From NCBI GenBank assembly GCA_017464815.1, contig JAFTYI010000032.1:1-45493 (forward strand): a DNA stretch of 45,493 nucleotides. The letters are read 5' to 3'. How positions within the stretch are numbered: position 1 is the stretch's first letter; the number at the start of each line of letters is the position of its first letter. Source of the DNA: Bacteroidaceae bacterium (GTDB lineage: Bacteria; Bacteroidota; Bacteroidia; Bacteroidales; Bacteroidaceae). Below are positions 35,815 to 43,320 of the stretch, in pieces. Below the pieces are notes generated by a model that searched no databases, was not told the DNA's origin, and saw nothing but the letters and a program-made list of their open reading frames with translations. The position numbers and the translations under genes are program-made.

Positions 35815-36200
35815 ATTTTGCCCATTTTTCGTGCGGAAGAAAACTTGCACCCATATACGCGATTCTCACGCGGTCAGTTTTGCATAAATATACGCTCGCT
35901 GTATATTTATGCATTTTCCGGTCGGGAAAACCAAGTAAAAATCGCCTTTTTCCTACCCTTTAGCGGCTAACCTCTCGAGAGGTCAGCCGCTGACCACTTG
36001 AGAGGACACGGGCTAACCGCCGGACACCTTAGCCGCTGACCACTTGAGAGGAGACGGGCTGACCACTTTGTGCCTTGCCTCATCCCCTCACCTTCACATT
36101 GTATATATATGCAAAAATGCCCCTCTCACGGAGTGTTTCCCTTTGATGAAATAGAGATAAAATAGAAGTGCGGGATTTATTACTGGAGTTTGTAAAGAAA
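35815..36200 (+). repeat. 386-bp dispersed intergenic repeat, copy 2
   Basis: Second copy of the element at 24861-25246, same strand and length. Here the AT hairpin is perfect (TGCATAAATATAC, 7-base loop, GTATATTTATGCA). The GC-rich block forms a near-perfect 30-bp palindrome: AGCGGCTAACCTCTC pairs with GAGAGGTCAGCCGCT at all but one position. It is directly followed by the long G/C hairpin element and then by the probable RNA gene. Confidence 0.85.
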
Positions 36201-36288
36201 AAAGCCCCCTTCGACTCCCCCAAAGGAGAGGGAACTAAGAATGTTTAGTCTTGCTCTCTCCCCCTTTGGGGGAGTTGGAGGGGGCTTT
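36200..36288. repeat. Long G/C hairpin element (intergenic repeat)
   Basis: The arms 36200-36235 (begins AAAGCCCCCTTCGACTCCCC) and 36253-36288 (ends GGAGTTGGAGGGGGCTTT) pair over about 36 bp with few mismatches. An inner ACTAA/TTAGT pairing closes the loop. The form is common between genes in Bacteroidota and could stop transcription from either side, here insulating the downstream RNA and defence operon from clcA. A short version is embedded in the GH2-GH43 gene. Confidence 0.75.
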
Positions 36289-36357
36289 ATTTTATGTTCT
36301 GCAACATATTCTGTGAAATAATTCAGCATTCATAATTCATAATTCACAATTAAAACG

Positions 36358-36365
36358 TATCTTTG
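36358..36365 (+). promoter_or_regulatory. -7 box upstream of the structured RNA
   Basis: TATCTTTG is a perfect TAnnTTTG match. It predicts a start near 36369-36373, at the first base of the 5' closing helix of the RNA. No TTTG is clear at -33. Confidence 0.6.
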
Positions 36366-36368
36366 CCC

Positions 36369-36731
36369 CGTTGCTTCCGCAAAAGGCGTCATGCAAAGGC
36401 ATTGCGCCAGGAGCGATGACATATATGATAAGGCGTTTACTTACGCTTTGGTTTTGACACCCTGAAATCCTAGGAAAATTTCAAAGCAAGTCAGAAACAA
36501 AGCAACGGTGAATGCCCCTTTGGTGTGTATGCTATACAGCCACGGTTGTATGCATGCGCGAGTGTAGCATCTTTTATGGATGTTTAACTTGGCGTATGCG
36601 TGCATTGGTTGTTCATTCTATACATATCAGCGTGGGGGCTTTCGGCGTTGCTCGTCTTCGACTTGCAAGGCCGTTCCTAGGAGCTACAGGGTGTGAAGCG
36701 AGCAACAAGGATTGGGCTTCACGCTTTTTTT
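36369..36731 (+). ncRNA. Structured non-coding RNA, about 360 nt, family not assigned
   Basis: Bounded by a -7 box at 36358-36365 and a rho-independent terminator: GTGTGAAGC (36691-36699) with GCTTCACGC (36716-36724) and seven Ts to 36731. Internal helices: CCGTTGCTT (36368-36376) with AAGCAACGG (36500-36508), closing a 5' domain; ATGCTATAC (36529-36537) with GTGTAGCAT (36562-36570, one G-U); GCCCC (36514-36518) with GGGGC (36635-36639); GTTGCTCG (36647-36654) with CGAGCAAC (36699-36706). CCTAGGA occurs twice. It lacks RNase P, tmRNA and SRP marks. No open frame of note. It could be a stand-alone RNA (a 6S-like or Bacteroidales-specific family) or a leader of the defence operon that starts 113 bases later. 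Confidence 0.6.
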
Positions 36732-36843
36732 GTATGTGTAAGGAAGAGAGAACAAGTAAACAATGAAAACATAACAACCACCGGGTTATAGGAGTCCATA
36801 ACTCATAGACGTAGAGGTGCATAAGCCGCGCCTCCCATGAAAG

Positions 36844-38712
36844 ATGGACAAACATGCCCTGGTAGAAAAGATACGCACCCTTGAGGGATTGACTAACGAC
36901 GAGAAGGCCGACCTGATAGGTCTGTTACGTAGCCACAAAAAGTATGGATTGGTGTGGGAAGAGAAGCCCGAAGAGGTGGAGGAGCGCCTTCGCGACCACC
37001 TGCCCGTGCTGACCGAAGTGAAAGAACGTGCCATCCTCTCCACCGAAGCCGATGCGCCCAATCATATCCTCATAGAGGGCGACAACTTGGAAGCCCTTAC
37101 CGCACTCTCTTATACGCACGAGGGAAAGATTGATGTGATTTACATTGATCCGCCGTACAACACGGGCAACAAAGATTTTACTTACAATGATGATTATGTA
37201 AATAAAGAAAATGAGTTTCGTCATAGTAAGTGGCTTTCATTTATGAGAAGAAGACTCGTTACGATAAAAAGGTTATTAACGAGTGATGGAGTTCTCTTTA
37301 TTTCAATAGGAAAAGAAGAGGTTGCTCAACTTACATTATTGTGCAATGAACTATTTGGTGAGAATAATCAATTAGGTATAGTCAGCCGTATACAAAAGAA
37401 AGGTAATGATAAAGGAAATTTTTTCTCGCCTTCTGTTGACTATGTTTTAGCATATGCTAAAATGAAGGATTATGTAACACCTTTTTTTGTTCCTAATACT
37501 ACTTCCTTCCCTTTAATTGAAACAGAAGGAATCAGGAAAGGAGAATATTATGAAGCAACTAAATCTTTATTTCAAAGTTCTTTAGACCCTCGTCCTAATC
37601 AAAGATATTACATAAAATGTCCTGATGGTAGTTTAGTCATTCCTCCAGGTAATGTTTTCCCTTTGATTAAAGAGGATGCTCAGTTTGTCATCCCAAACTC
37701 CTTGGATGACAAGTGTTGGAGATGGTCTTGGCAAAGTTATATAGAAAAAAGGGATTTGCTAGTTTTTAAAAAAACTAAACGCTCCCCTTTAATCAATCAA
37801 TATGGACTTCAAGCAGAATGGAATGTATATACCAAAAGATACCAAAAAGATGCAGAAGAAAAAGGGAATGTTCCATCCAACTACATAGATGACTGCATCA
37901 ATTCTTTAGGAACCAATCGATTGTCTCTATTAGGACTAGATTTCTCTTTTGCTAAACCTTGCGAATTAATAAAGAGATTAATTCTATTTACTGATAAAAA
38001 CAAAGACATAACGATATTAGATTGTTTTGCAGGTTCTGGAACAACTTTGGATAGTACTATGCAACTCAATGCCGAAGACGGGGGAAACCGCCAATGCATC
38101 TTGGTGACGAACAATGAGAATAAGATTTGCGAAGAGGTGACCTATGAACGAAACAAGCGGGTCATCAATGGCTACACCACACCGAAGGGTGAACAGGTGG
38201 AGGGCTTGAAGCGCAACACCCTGCGCTACTACAAGACGGAACTGTTGAGCCGCGACCGTTCGCCTCGCCACATGCGTGCTTTGGTGAGTGCCGCTACTGA
38301 CCTGCTCTGTATCAAGGAAGACCTCTACACCGAGTTGCCCATGTTTGGCCGATACAAGACACACCCCAAAGCCCTGCGCTACTTTGCCGACGGGAAAGGC
38401 AAGCAGATGCTGGTGCTCTATCGCGAAGAGTATGCCCCCGAGATTGCCGAAGAAATCAAGCAGATGGACTTCGGCAAGGGACGACTGAAGATATACCTAT
38501 TCTCCCCGGGACGCTATGCCTTCGACGATGAGTTCTACGAAGTGCAAGAGAAAGTGCAACTGGTGGCTCTGCCTGCCGCCATCTATGATGCCTACCAACG
38601 GGTGCTCCCCACAAGAAGAGAAAAACTCTTTGAACTGCAAGCCGCTGAGAAGACCGACACCACAGAGATACCCACAGACCTATTCAGCCACGAGGAAGGA
38701 GGTGCACAATGA
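36844..38712 (+). CDS. Type III-like Mod DNA adenine methyltransferase
   Basis: The 622-residue beta-class N6-adenine methyltransferase has the catalytic DPPYNTG (D102-G108) before the SAM-binding FAGSGTT (F395-T401). The roughly 290 residues between hold the target-recognition region. The amino end (MDKHALVEKIRTLEGLTNDE) and the LIEGDNLEALTALSYTHEGKIDVIYI segment are typical of Mod subunits. It likely modifies one strand of a short asymmetric site and guides the Res partner. Bases about 37150-38050 are about one-third GC while both flanks exceed half, so the recognition region appears to have been replaced by recombination. No simple-sequence repeat for phase variation was seen. The gene overlaps res by 4 bases (ATGA). 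Confidence 0.93.
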   Translation: MDKHALVEKIRTLEGLTNDEKADLIGLLRSHKKYGLVWEEKPEEVEERLRDHLPVLTEVKERAILSTEADAPNHILIEGDNLEALTALSYTHEGKIDVIYIDPPYNTGNKDFTYNDDYVNKENEFRHSKWLSFMRRRLVTIKRLLTSDGVLFISIGKEEVAQLTLLCNELFGENNQLGIVSRIQKKGNDKGNFFSPSVDYVLAYAKMKDYVTPFFVPNTTSFPLIETEGIRKGEYYEATKSLFQSSLDPRPNQRYYIKCPDGSLVIPPGNVFPLIKEDAQFVIPNSLDDKCWRWSWQSYIEKRDLLVFKKTKRSPLINQYGLQAEWNVYTKRYQKDAEEKGNVPSNYIDDCINSLGTNRLSLLGLDFSFAKPCELIKRLILFTDKNKDITILDCFAGSGTTLDSTMQLNAEDGGNRQCILVTNNENKICEEVTYERNKRVINGYTTPKGEQVEGLKRNTLRYYKTELLSRDRSPRHMRALVSAATDLLCIKEDLYTELPMFGRYKTHPKALRYFADGKGKQMLVLYREEYAPEIAEEIKQMDFGKGRLKIYLFSPGRYAFDDEFYEVQEKVQLVALPAAIYDAYQRVLPTRREKLFELQAAEKTDTTEIPTDLFSHEEGGAQ

Positions 38713-41063
38713 AACAGATAGCCTATCAACAAAAAGCCGTAAGGGAACTAGTGGACAAAACCATCGACCTGCTGAAACTGAGCGGCAACCGACAACAGTT
38801 AGTATTCAAGGCACCGACTGGTGCGGGAAAGACAGTGATGGCCAGCGAAATGCTAGGCGTACTCACCGAAGAGTTGCAAAGCCGCTCTGACCTGCCCATG
38901 CAAGAGGTGGCCTTCATCTGGATTGCCCCTAACAAACTGCACGAGCAGAGCTACTTCAAGATGAAGAACTACTTTACCGAGACACGCAAGCTGCGTGCCG
39001 TGATGTATGACGAGCTGGACCATACCGACGGCACTATCCGCCCCGGCGAAATACTCTTTGTCAACTGGGCCAGCATCAATAGTGACAACAACGTGATGGT
39101 GCGCGATGGAGAACAAAACCGCTCGCTCTATGAAATCACCCGCCGCACACAGGAGGAACAAGGTACACCTATTATTATAGTCATCGACGAAGAGCATCTC
39201 TTCTGGTCGAAGACCGCCGACAAGTCAAAGAAGGTGCTCGAACGCATCAAGGCCAAGATAGAGATACGCATCAGTGCCACCCCCAAGACACAGACCTACA
39301 ATGTGGTGAATGTGCCCCGCGAGATGGTGGTGAAGGAGGAGATGATAAAGGAGGGAGTCATCCTCAACCCCGATGTGGCCAGCGGATACAACAACGAACT
39401 GGAGCTGAACCAACACCTGATAAAGAAGGCACTCGACAAACGCAAACAACTGGCCGAGGCTTACCACAAACTGGGAATAAACATCAATCCGTTGCTGCTG
39501 ATACAGCTCCCCAACGACACCTCGGAAACCATGACGACAGAGGATGAAGACATTGCCAACCAGGTGAAGGAGTACCTGAATGTGTGCCAAGGCATCAACA
39601 CGGAGAATGGCAAACTGGCCGTGTGGCTCTCGAAAGAGAAACAAAACCTGCAAGGACTGGAAGAGGCCGACAACCTGACGGAGGTGTTGCTCTTCAAACA
39701 GGCCATCGCACTCGGTTGGGATTGTCCGCGGGCTGCCGTGCTCCTCATCTTCCGTAAGCTGACAAGTGACACCTTCACCGTGCAGACGGTGGGACGCATC
39801 CTGCGTATGCCCGAACAGAAGTTCTACACCAACCCCGTGCTGAACAAAGGCTACGTCTATACCGACATCAGCAAAGACCGCATACAGATAGTGGCCGAGG
39901 ATATGGACTACCTGCACACCTCCATGCTACAGGCCGTGCGCCGGTGCGACCTGAAGAATGTGTCGCTCCCCAGTGCCTACGAAGTAAAGCTCAGTGCCGA
40001 CCGTAACCGATTGGGACCAGACTTCAAGAAGGTGCTGACCAAAACATTTGAAGAGTTGTGGTTAGTCAATGGCCAACTTTCACTCTACACGCTGATGGGC
40101 TTTGACGAAGAAACTGACAACAACCGTGAAACAGACACCGAAAGCGTGTTTGCCAAAAACCGACGGGCGGCAGAAAAACTGGGCATCCGATTCGACGTGA
40201 AAAACATCAATGTGGAGATACCCACAGACATCCAGTTCCAAAACGAACTGGGCATCATCGATGCAGGCGAGAGAGTGAAGTTTGCCCGCAGTGCAGGAGA
40301 GGTGAACAGGGTATTCGTAGCCTATTGCCGCTCCTTGCTCGGTAGTTTCGAGCGTGCTCATGGTACAGATGTGCTGGCCAACTACTTGATGGAGGTGATG
40401 GAAACCCTCTTTGAACTCTATGAAAGCGAGGCACAAAAGGTGGTGCTCTACCACACCAACAAGGCCAAATTTACGGACGTGATAGAGAAAGCGCTGAAAC
40501 GCTATGAGAAAGTGCTGAATGAACGACAAGCCGCTGCACGCCAACGCGGATTTGCCAACTACCAATGGGAAGTGCCCGAAGACCGCATCTATCAAGAAGA
40601 GACACACAAGGTGGTGACAGAGATAAAGGATCATGCTCTACTGCCCTATGTGGAGCTGAATGTGGCCTCCAACCCCGAACGGGAGTTTGCCGCCTATCTG
40701 GAAAGTCATGCCGAATACATTGACTGGTGGTATAAGAACGGAGACTCGGGCAAGCAGCACTACTCCATCCAGTATCAGAACCGACACGGAGAAAAGGCAT
40801 TGTTCTATGTCGATTTCGTGGTGAGAATGAAAAACGGGCAAATTTTCCTCTTCGACACCAAAACGGAAGGAAGCGACCCCGAAGCACCCAACAAACACAA
40901 TGCCTTGATAGATTATATCAACAGCGAAGAGAACAAGACACTCGGTTTGAAAGGAGGCATCATCGTGAACAAAGGAGAGAACTGGAAGTATTCGGAATTC
41001 AAGATAGAGACCACCGATGATGCTACCGGCTGGACGGCTTTCTATCCCGAGCAATATAAATAG
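38709..41063 (+). CDS. Type III-like Res: SF2 helicase with PD-(D/E)xK nuclease
   Basis: The 784-residue protein has SF2 motifs: Walker A APTGAGKT (about residues 35-42), motif II DEEH (about D160), motif III ISATPK, and motif VI TVGRILRMPEQKF. The carboxy-terminal nuclease core is YVDFVVRMKNGQIFLFDTK (D702, D716, K718), followed by EGSDPEAPNKHNAL. This fits Res subunits of type III systems, which translocate or slide after Mod recognition and cut DNA. The site DxK in place of ExK is acceptable. It is coupled to mod by ATGA and lies 14 bases before the small gene. All motifs are intact. Confidence 0.92.
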   Translation: MKQIAYQQKAVRELVDKTIDLLKLSGNRQQLVFKAPTGAGKTVMASEMLGVLTEELQSRSDLPMQEVAFIWIAPNKLHEQSYFKMKNYFTETRKLRAVMYDELDHTDGTIRPGEILFVNWASINSDNNVMVRDGEQNRSLYEITRRTQEEQGTPIIIVIDEEHLFWSKTADKSKKVLERIKAKIEIRISATPKTQTYNVVNVPREMVVKEEMIKEGVILNPDVASGYNNELELNQHLIKKALDKRKQLAEAYHKLGININPLLLIQLPNDTSETMTTEDEDIANQVKEYLNVCQGINTENGKLAVWLSKEKQNLQGLEEADNLTEVLLFKQAIALGWDCPRAAVLLIFRKLTSDTFTVQTVGRILRMPEQKFYTNPVLNKGYVYTDISKDRIQIVAEDMDYLHTSMLQAVRRCDLKNVSLPSAYEVKLSADRNRLGPDFKKVLTKTFEELWLVNGQLSLYTLMGFDEETDNNRETDTESVFAKNRRAAEKLGIRFDVKNINVEIPTDIQFQNELGIIDAGERVKFARSAGEVNRVFVAYCRSLLGSFERAHGTDVLANYLMEVMETLFELYESEAQKVVLYHTNKAKFTDVIEKALKRYEKVLNERQAAARQRGFANYQWEVPEDRIYQEETHKVVTEIKDHALLPYVELNVASNPEREFAAYLESHAEYIDWWYKNGDSGKQHYSIQYQNRHGEKALFYVDFVVRMKNGQIFLFDTKTEGSDPEAPNKHNALIDYINSEENKTLGLKGGIIVNKGENWKYSEFKIETTDDATGWTAFYPEQYK

Positions 41064-41077
41064 AGGAGGGGAAGAGT

Positions 41078-41293
41078 ATGCAAAAAGGAATTGACCAGAA
41101 GTTTGTACACTACGGCATCCGGCGGGAAGACCTGACACTGATAGCCGCCATCTGTGAGAAGAACGAAATAGACTTTGACTGGATGAGCGAAAGCATCCTC
41201 CGTGCCTATCATGGCAAGAAGGTGGATGTCATAGAGATGAGCGATGCTGACACAGAGAACATCATCAAAGCCGCTATACAGAAAATAAAATAA
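41078..41293 (+). CDS. Small 71-residue protein of the defence operon
   Basis: The product begins MQKGIDQKFVHYGIRREDLT and continues with LIAAICEKNEIDFDWMSESI, ending in IIKAAIQKIK. It looks mainly helical, is charged, and lacks a signal, membrane segment or known catalytic motif. It has a good ribosome site (GAGGGGAAGAG) and sits 14 bases after res and 21 before the DndD-like gene, so it is surely part of the operon. Small proteins next to DndD-type ATPases have been noted as DNA-modification-system associated proteins. It is shorter than DndE and no DndE motif could be recognised. A regulator, adaptor or ATPase cofactor is possible. Confidence 0.85.
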   Translation: MQKGIDQKFVHYGIRREDLTLIAAICEKNEIDFDWMSESILRAYHGKKVDVIEMSDADTENIIKAAIQKIK

Positions 41294-41314
41294 AGAGAAG
41301 AGGGGAACACGGAT

Positions 41315-43315
41315 ATGATAATCAAGAAAGTACGCATAACGAACTACAAGACCTACCTGTCGCTCGACCTTGACTTGTCGGTGAACGACGAACGCCCCAT
41401 CATCCTGATAGGCGGCATGAATGGCGGTGGTAAGACAACCTTGTTTGAAGCCATCTGCGGCGCCTTATACGGATTGAAGATACACACGAAGGAGGAGTTT
41501 GAAGAACTGTTGAACAACGGAGCCATCCATAGTGTGAAGCCAGAAATACAGTTGGAAGTGACCTTTGTGGGAAGAGTGCTTGGACAGGAGCAGAAGTATG
41601 TGCTCCGCCGCACTTACATTCTCAATCCGCAGGAGAAACCAGTGGAGAGTGTCTATCTGAATATGCAGGGAAACACCTTTGTGTATGGCACGGCCACACC
41701 TGCCGCCCAACGGGCACAATGTGAACAGCAGGTGAACAAAATAATCAAGGCCAACCTGCCACAGGAGTTGAGCAAATATTTCCTCTTCGATGCCATGCAA
41801 TCGAGCGAACTGTTAAAGAAAAATGTCTTTGCGCAAATCATCAAAGACAATATCGAAAATGTGATGGGCTTCAAAAAGTATCTGCAACTGAAACGGGCAG
41901 CAGAGAAATTGCAACAAGAGTGGGCACAACAACGACTGGCGGCTGAAAAAGAGGCTGCGGAGTATAACAACTATTGTACCCAAAAGCAGGATTTGGAGAA
42001 AGTGTTGGAAGAGAGTGAACGAAAACAAGATGACTTGTACAAGTTCATTACTGCCCAGCAAGAAGAATACGAACGCGCCAAGACCGGAGCAGAGAACACG
42101 GCTCATACACAAAAGAAGATTAACGAATTAGTAGGCAAATTGGATGGAGTATCCAAGAAAGCGAAGGATTATACGGAGGATGTCAGAGCTTTTGTCGAAG
42201 AGATAGAGATGTGTGTGTTCCTGCCCAAAATAGCATCGAACATATCGGCAGAGATAGAACAGATACTGCGCACCAAGGAGGAACTGAAGAAAAGCAACGA
42301 GGCAATAGTACCCGTGGAGACGCTGAAAGAGATTACCAACAAGATTATTGCTTACTTGAAAGGACTTTCGCTCTGCTCTCACGAAGTGGATGAGGAGAAT
42401 GTGGTGCAACACATAAAGGCTCTGCAAGAGGCCAACAAGGCATTAGACAGATTTAATTTCTTGGATGAAGAAGAACTGGAAGCCCTACGCAACCTTTTGC
42501 AAAACAGGGGAAGCAACCGCTTCTTGACACTGGACAGAATACGCACTGAACTGAACACAGAAATGGCCAACATCCCACAATGGGAAATGCAGAAAAGTTC
42601 GCTGCAATCCTCTTTAATCGGTGGCAATGAAGCACTTATCAGACAATATGAAGAGGCACAAAAGGAGTTGGAGCGACTGAAAGCAGAAGATATAAAGACA
42701 AGGGGAGAAATCAAACGGTTAGAAAACATCATACATCGCTTTGACGTACAGATTCAGCAAGAACCCGACATCAAGTATGATACCTTGGTGAAACTTAAAC
42801 CCTTCTTCGAAGAGGTGGCCGACGGTTTGCTGAAGAAAAAGAAAGCACAAATAGAGACGGAGATGCAGCAACAACTGAACAAACTGCTGATTTCCTACAA
42901 AGGCTGCGTGGCACGGGTGGAGTTGTCAGACAGCATAGAGAACTTCAACATCAGGATGTATCACAAAGCCGGCAACCTGATTTCGCTCAACCAACTGAAC
43001 GCAGCCTCGAAACAGATATTCATACAGGTGTTGCTGAAAGTGCTCCGCAACCTTGGCGACTACAACCCACCGGTGATGATTGACACCGTAATGGGTGTGC
43101 TGGACAATGAAAGCCGCGATGCACTGATGGAGGAGTATTTCCCCCAACTTGCAGAACAGACCATCCTGCTCTGTACAACTTCGGAGATACGCAAGGATTC
43201 AGACTATATCAAACTGGAACCTTTCATATCGAAAACCTATACGCTACACAGAGACGTGGAAAGCCAAAGCACCACGGTGAGCGACGGATATTTTGGTGTA
43301 ATTTTAAATGCATAA
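41315..43315 (+). CDS. DndD-like SMC/ABC ATPase
   Basis: The 666-residue protein has a Rad50/SMC-like layout. An amino-terminal ATPase half (KKVRITNYKTYLSLDLDLS; Walker A GGMNGGGKTT, about residues 33-42) is followed by a long helical coiled coil (about 170-560, rich in Glu, Lys, Gln). The carboxy-terminal half carries the Walker B/D-loop PPVMIDTVMGVLDNESRDAL (about D589). SLNQLNAASKQIFIQVLL takes the place of the LSGGE/LSAGE signature and is degenerate. DndD acts in phosphorothioation and related DNA-processing systems, binding or nicking DNA. Here it is tied to a methylase, with no DndA, B, C or E recognised. It lies 5 bases before the HerA-like gene. Confidence 0.85.
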   Translation: MIIKKVRITNYKTYLSLDLDLSVNDERPIILIGGMNGGGKTTLFEAICGALYGLKIHTKEEFEELLNNGAIHSVKPEIQLEVTFVGRVLGQEQKYVLRRTYILNPQEKPVESVYLNMQGNTFVYGTATPAAQRAQCEQQVNKIIKANLPQELSKYFLFDAMQSSELLKKNVFAQIIKDNIENVMGFKKYLQLKRAAEKLQQEWAQQRLAAEKEAAEYNNYCTQKQDLEKVLEESERKQDDLYKFITAQQEEYERAKTGAENTAHTQKKINELVGKLDGVSKKAKDYTEDVRAFVEEIEMCVFLPKIASNISAEIEQILRTKEELKKSNEAIVPVETLKEITNKIIAYLKGLSLCSHEVDEENVVQHIKALQEANKALDRFNFLDEEELEALRNLLQNRGSNRFLTLDRIRTELNTEMANIPQWEMQKSSLQSSLIGGNEALIRQYEEAQKELERLKAEDIKTRGEIKRLENIIHRFDVQIQQEPDIKYDTLVKLKPFFEEVADGLLKKKKAQIETEMQQQLNKLLISYKGCVARVELSDSIENFNIRMYHKAGNLISLNQLNAASKQIFIQVLLKVLRNLGDYNPPVMIDTVMGVLDNESRDALMEEYFPQLAEQTILLCTTSEIRKDSDYIKLEPFISKTYTLHRDVESQSTTVSDGYFGVILNA

Positions 43316-43320
43316 AAGGA

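Noticed and set aside
36369-36731. RNase P RNA, tmRNA or SRP RNA as the identity of the structured RNA
   Set aside because: The conserved RNase P core, a tRNA-like end with CCA plus tag frame, and the SRP Alu/domain IV loops were not found.
36512-36766. 84-codon open frame within the structured RNA
   Set aside because: It runs through the terminator T-run, has no ribosome site and no plausible protein character; the helices explain the sequence better.
41078-41293. DndE as the identity of the small protein
   Set aside because: It is shorter than DndE and no DndE-like motif was recognised; dndA, dndB and dndC are also missing.
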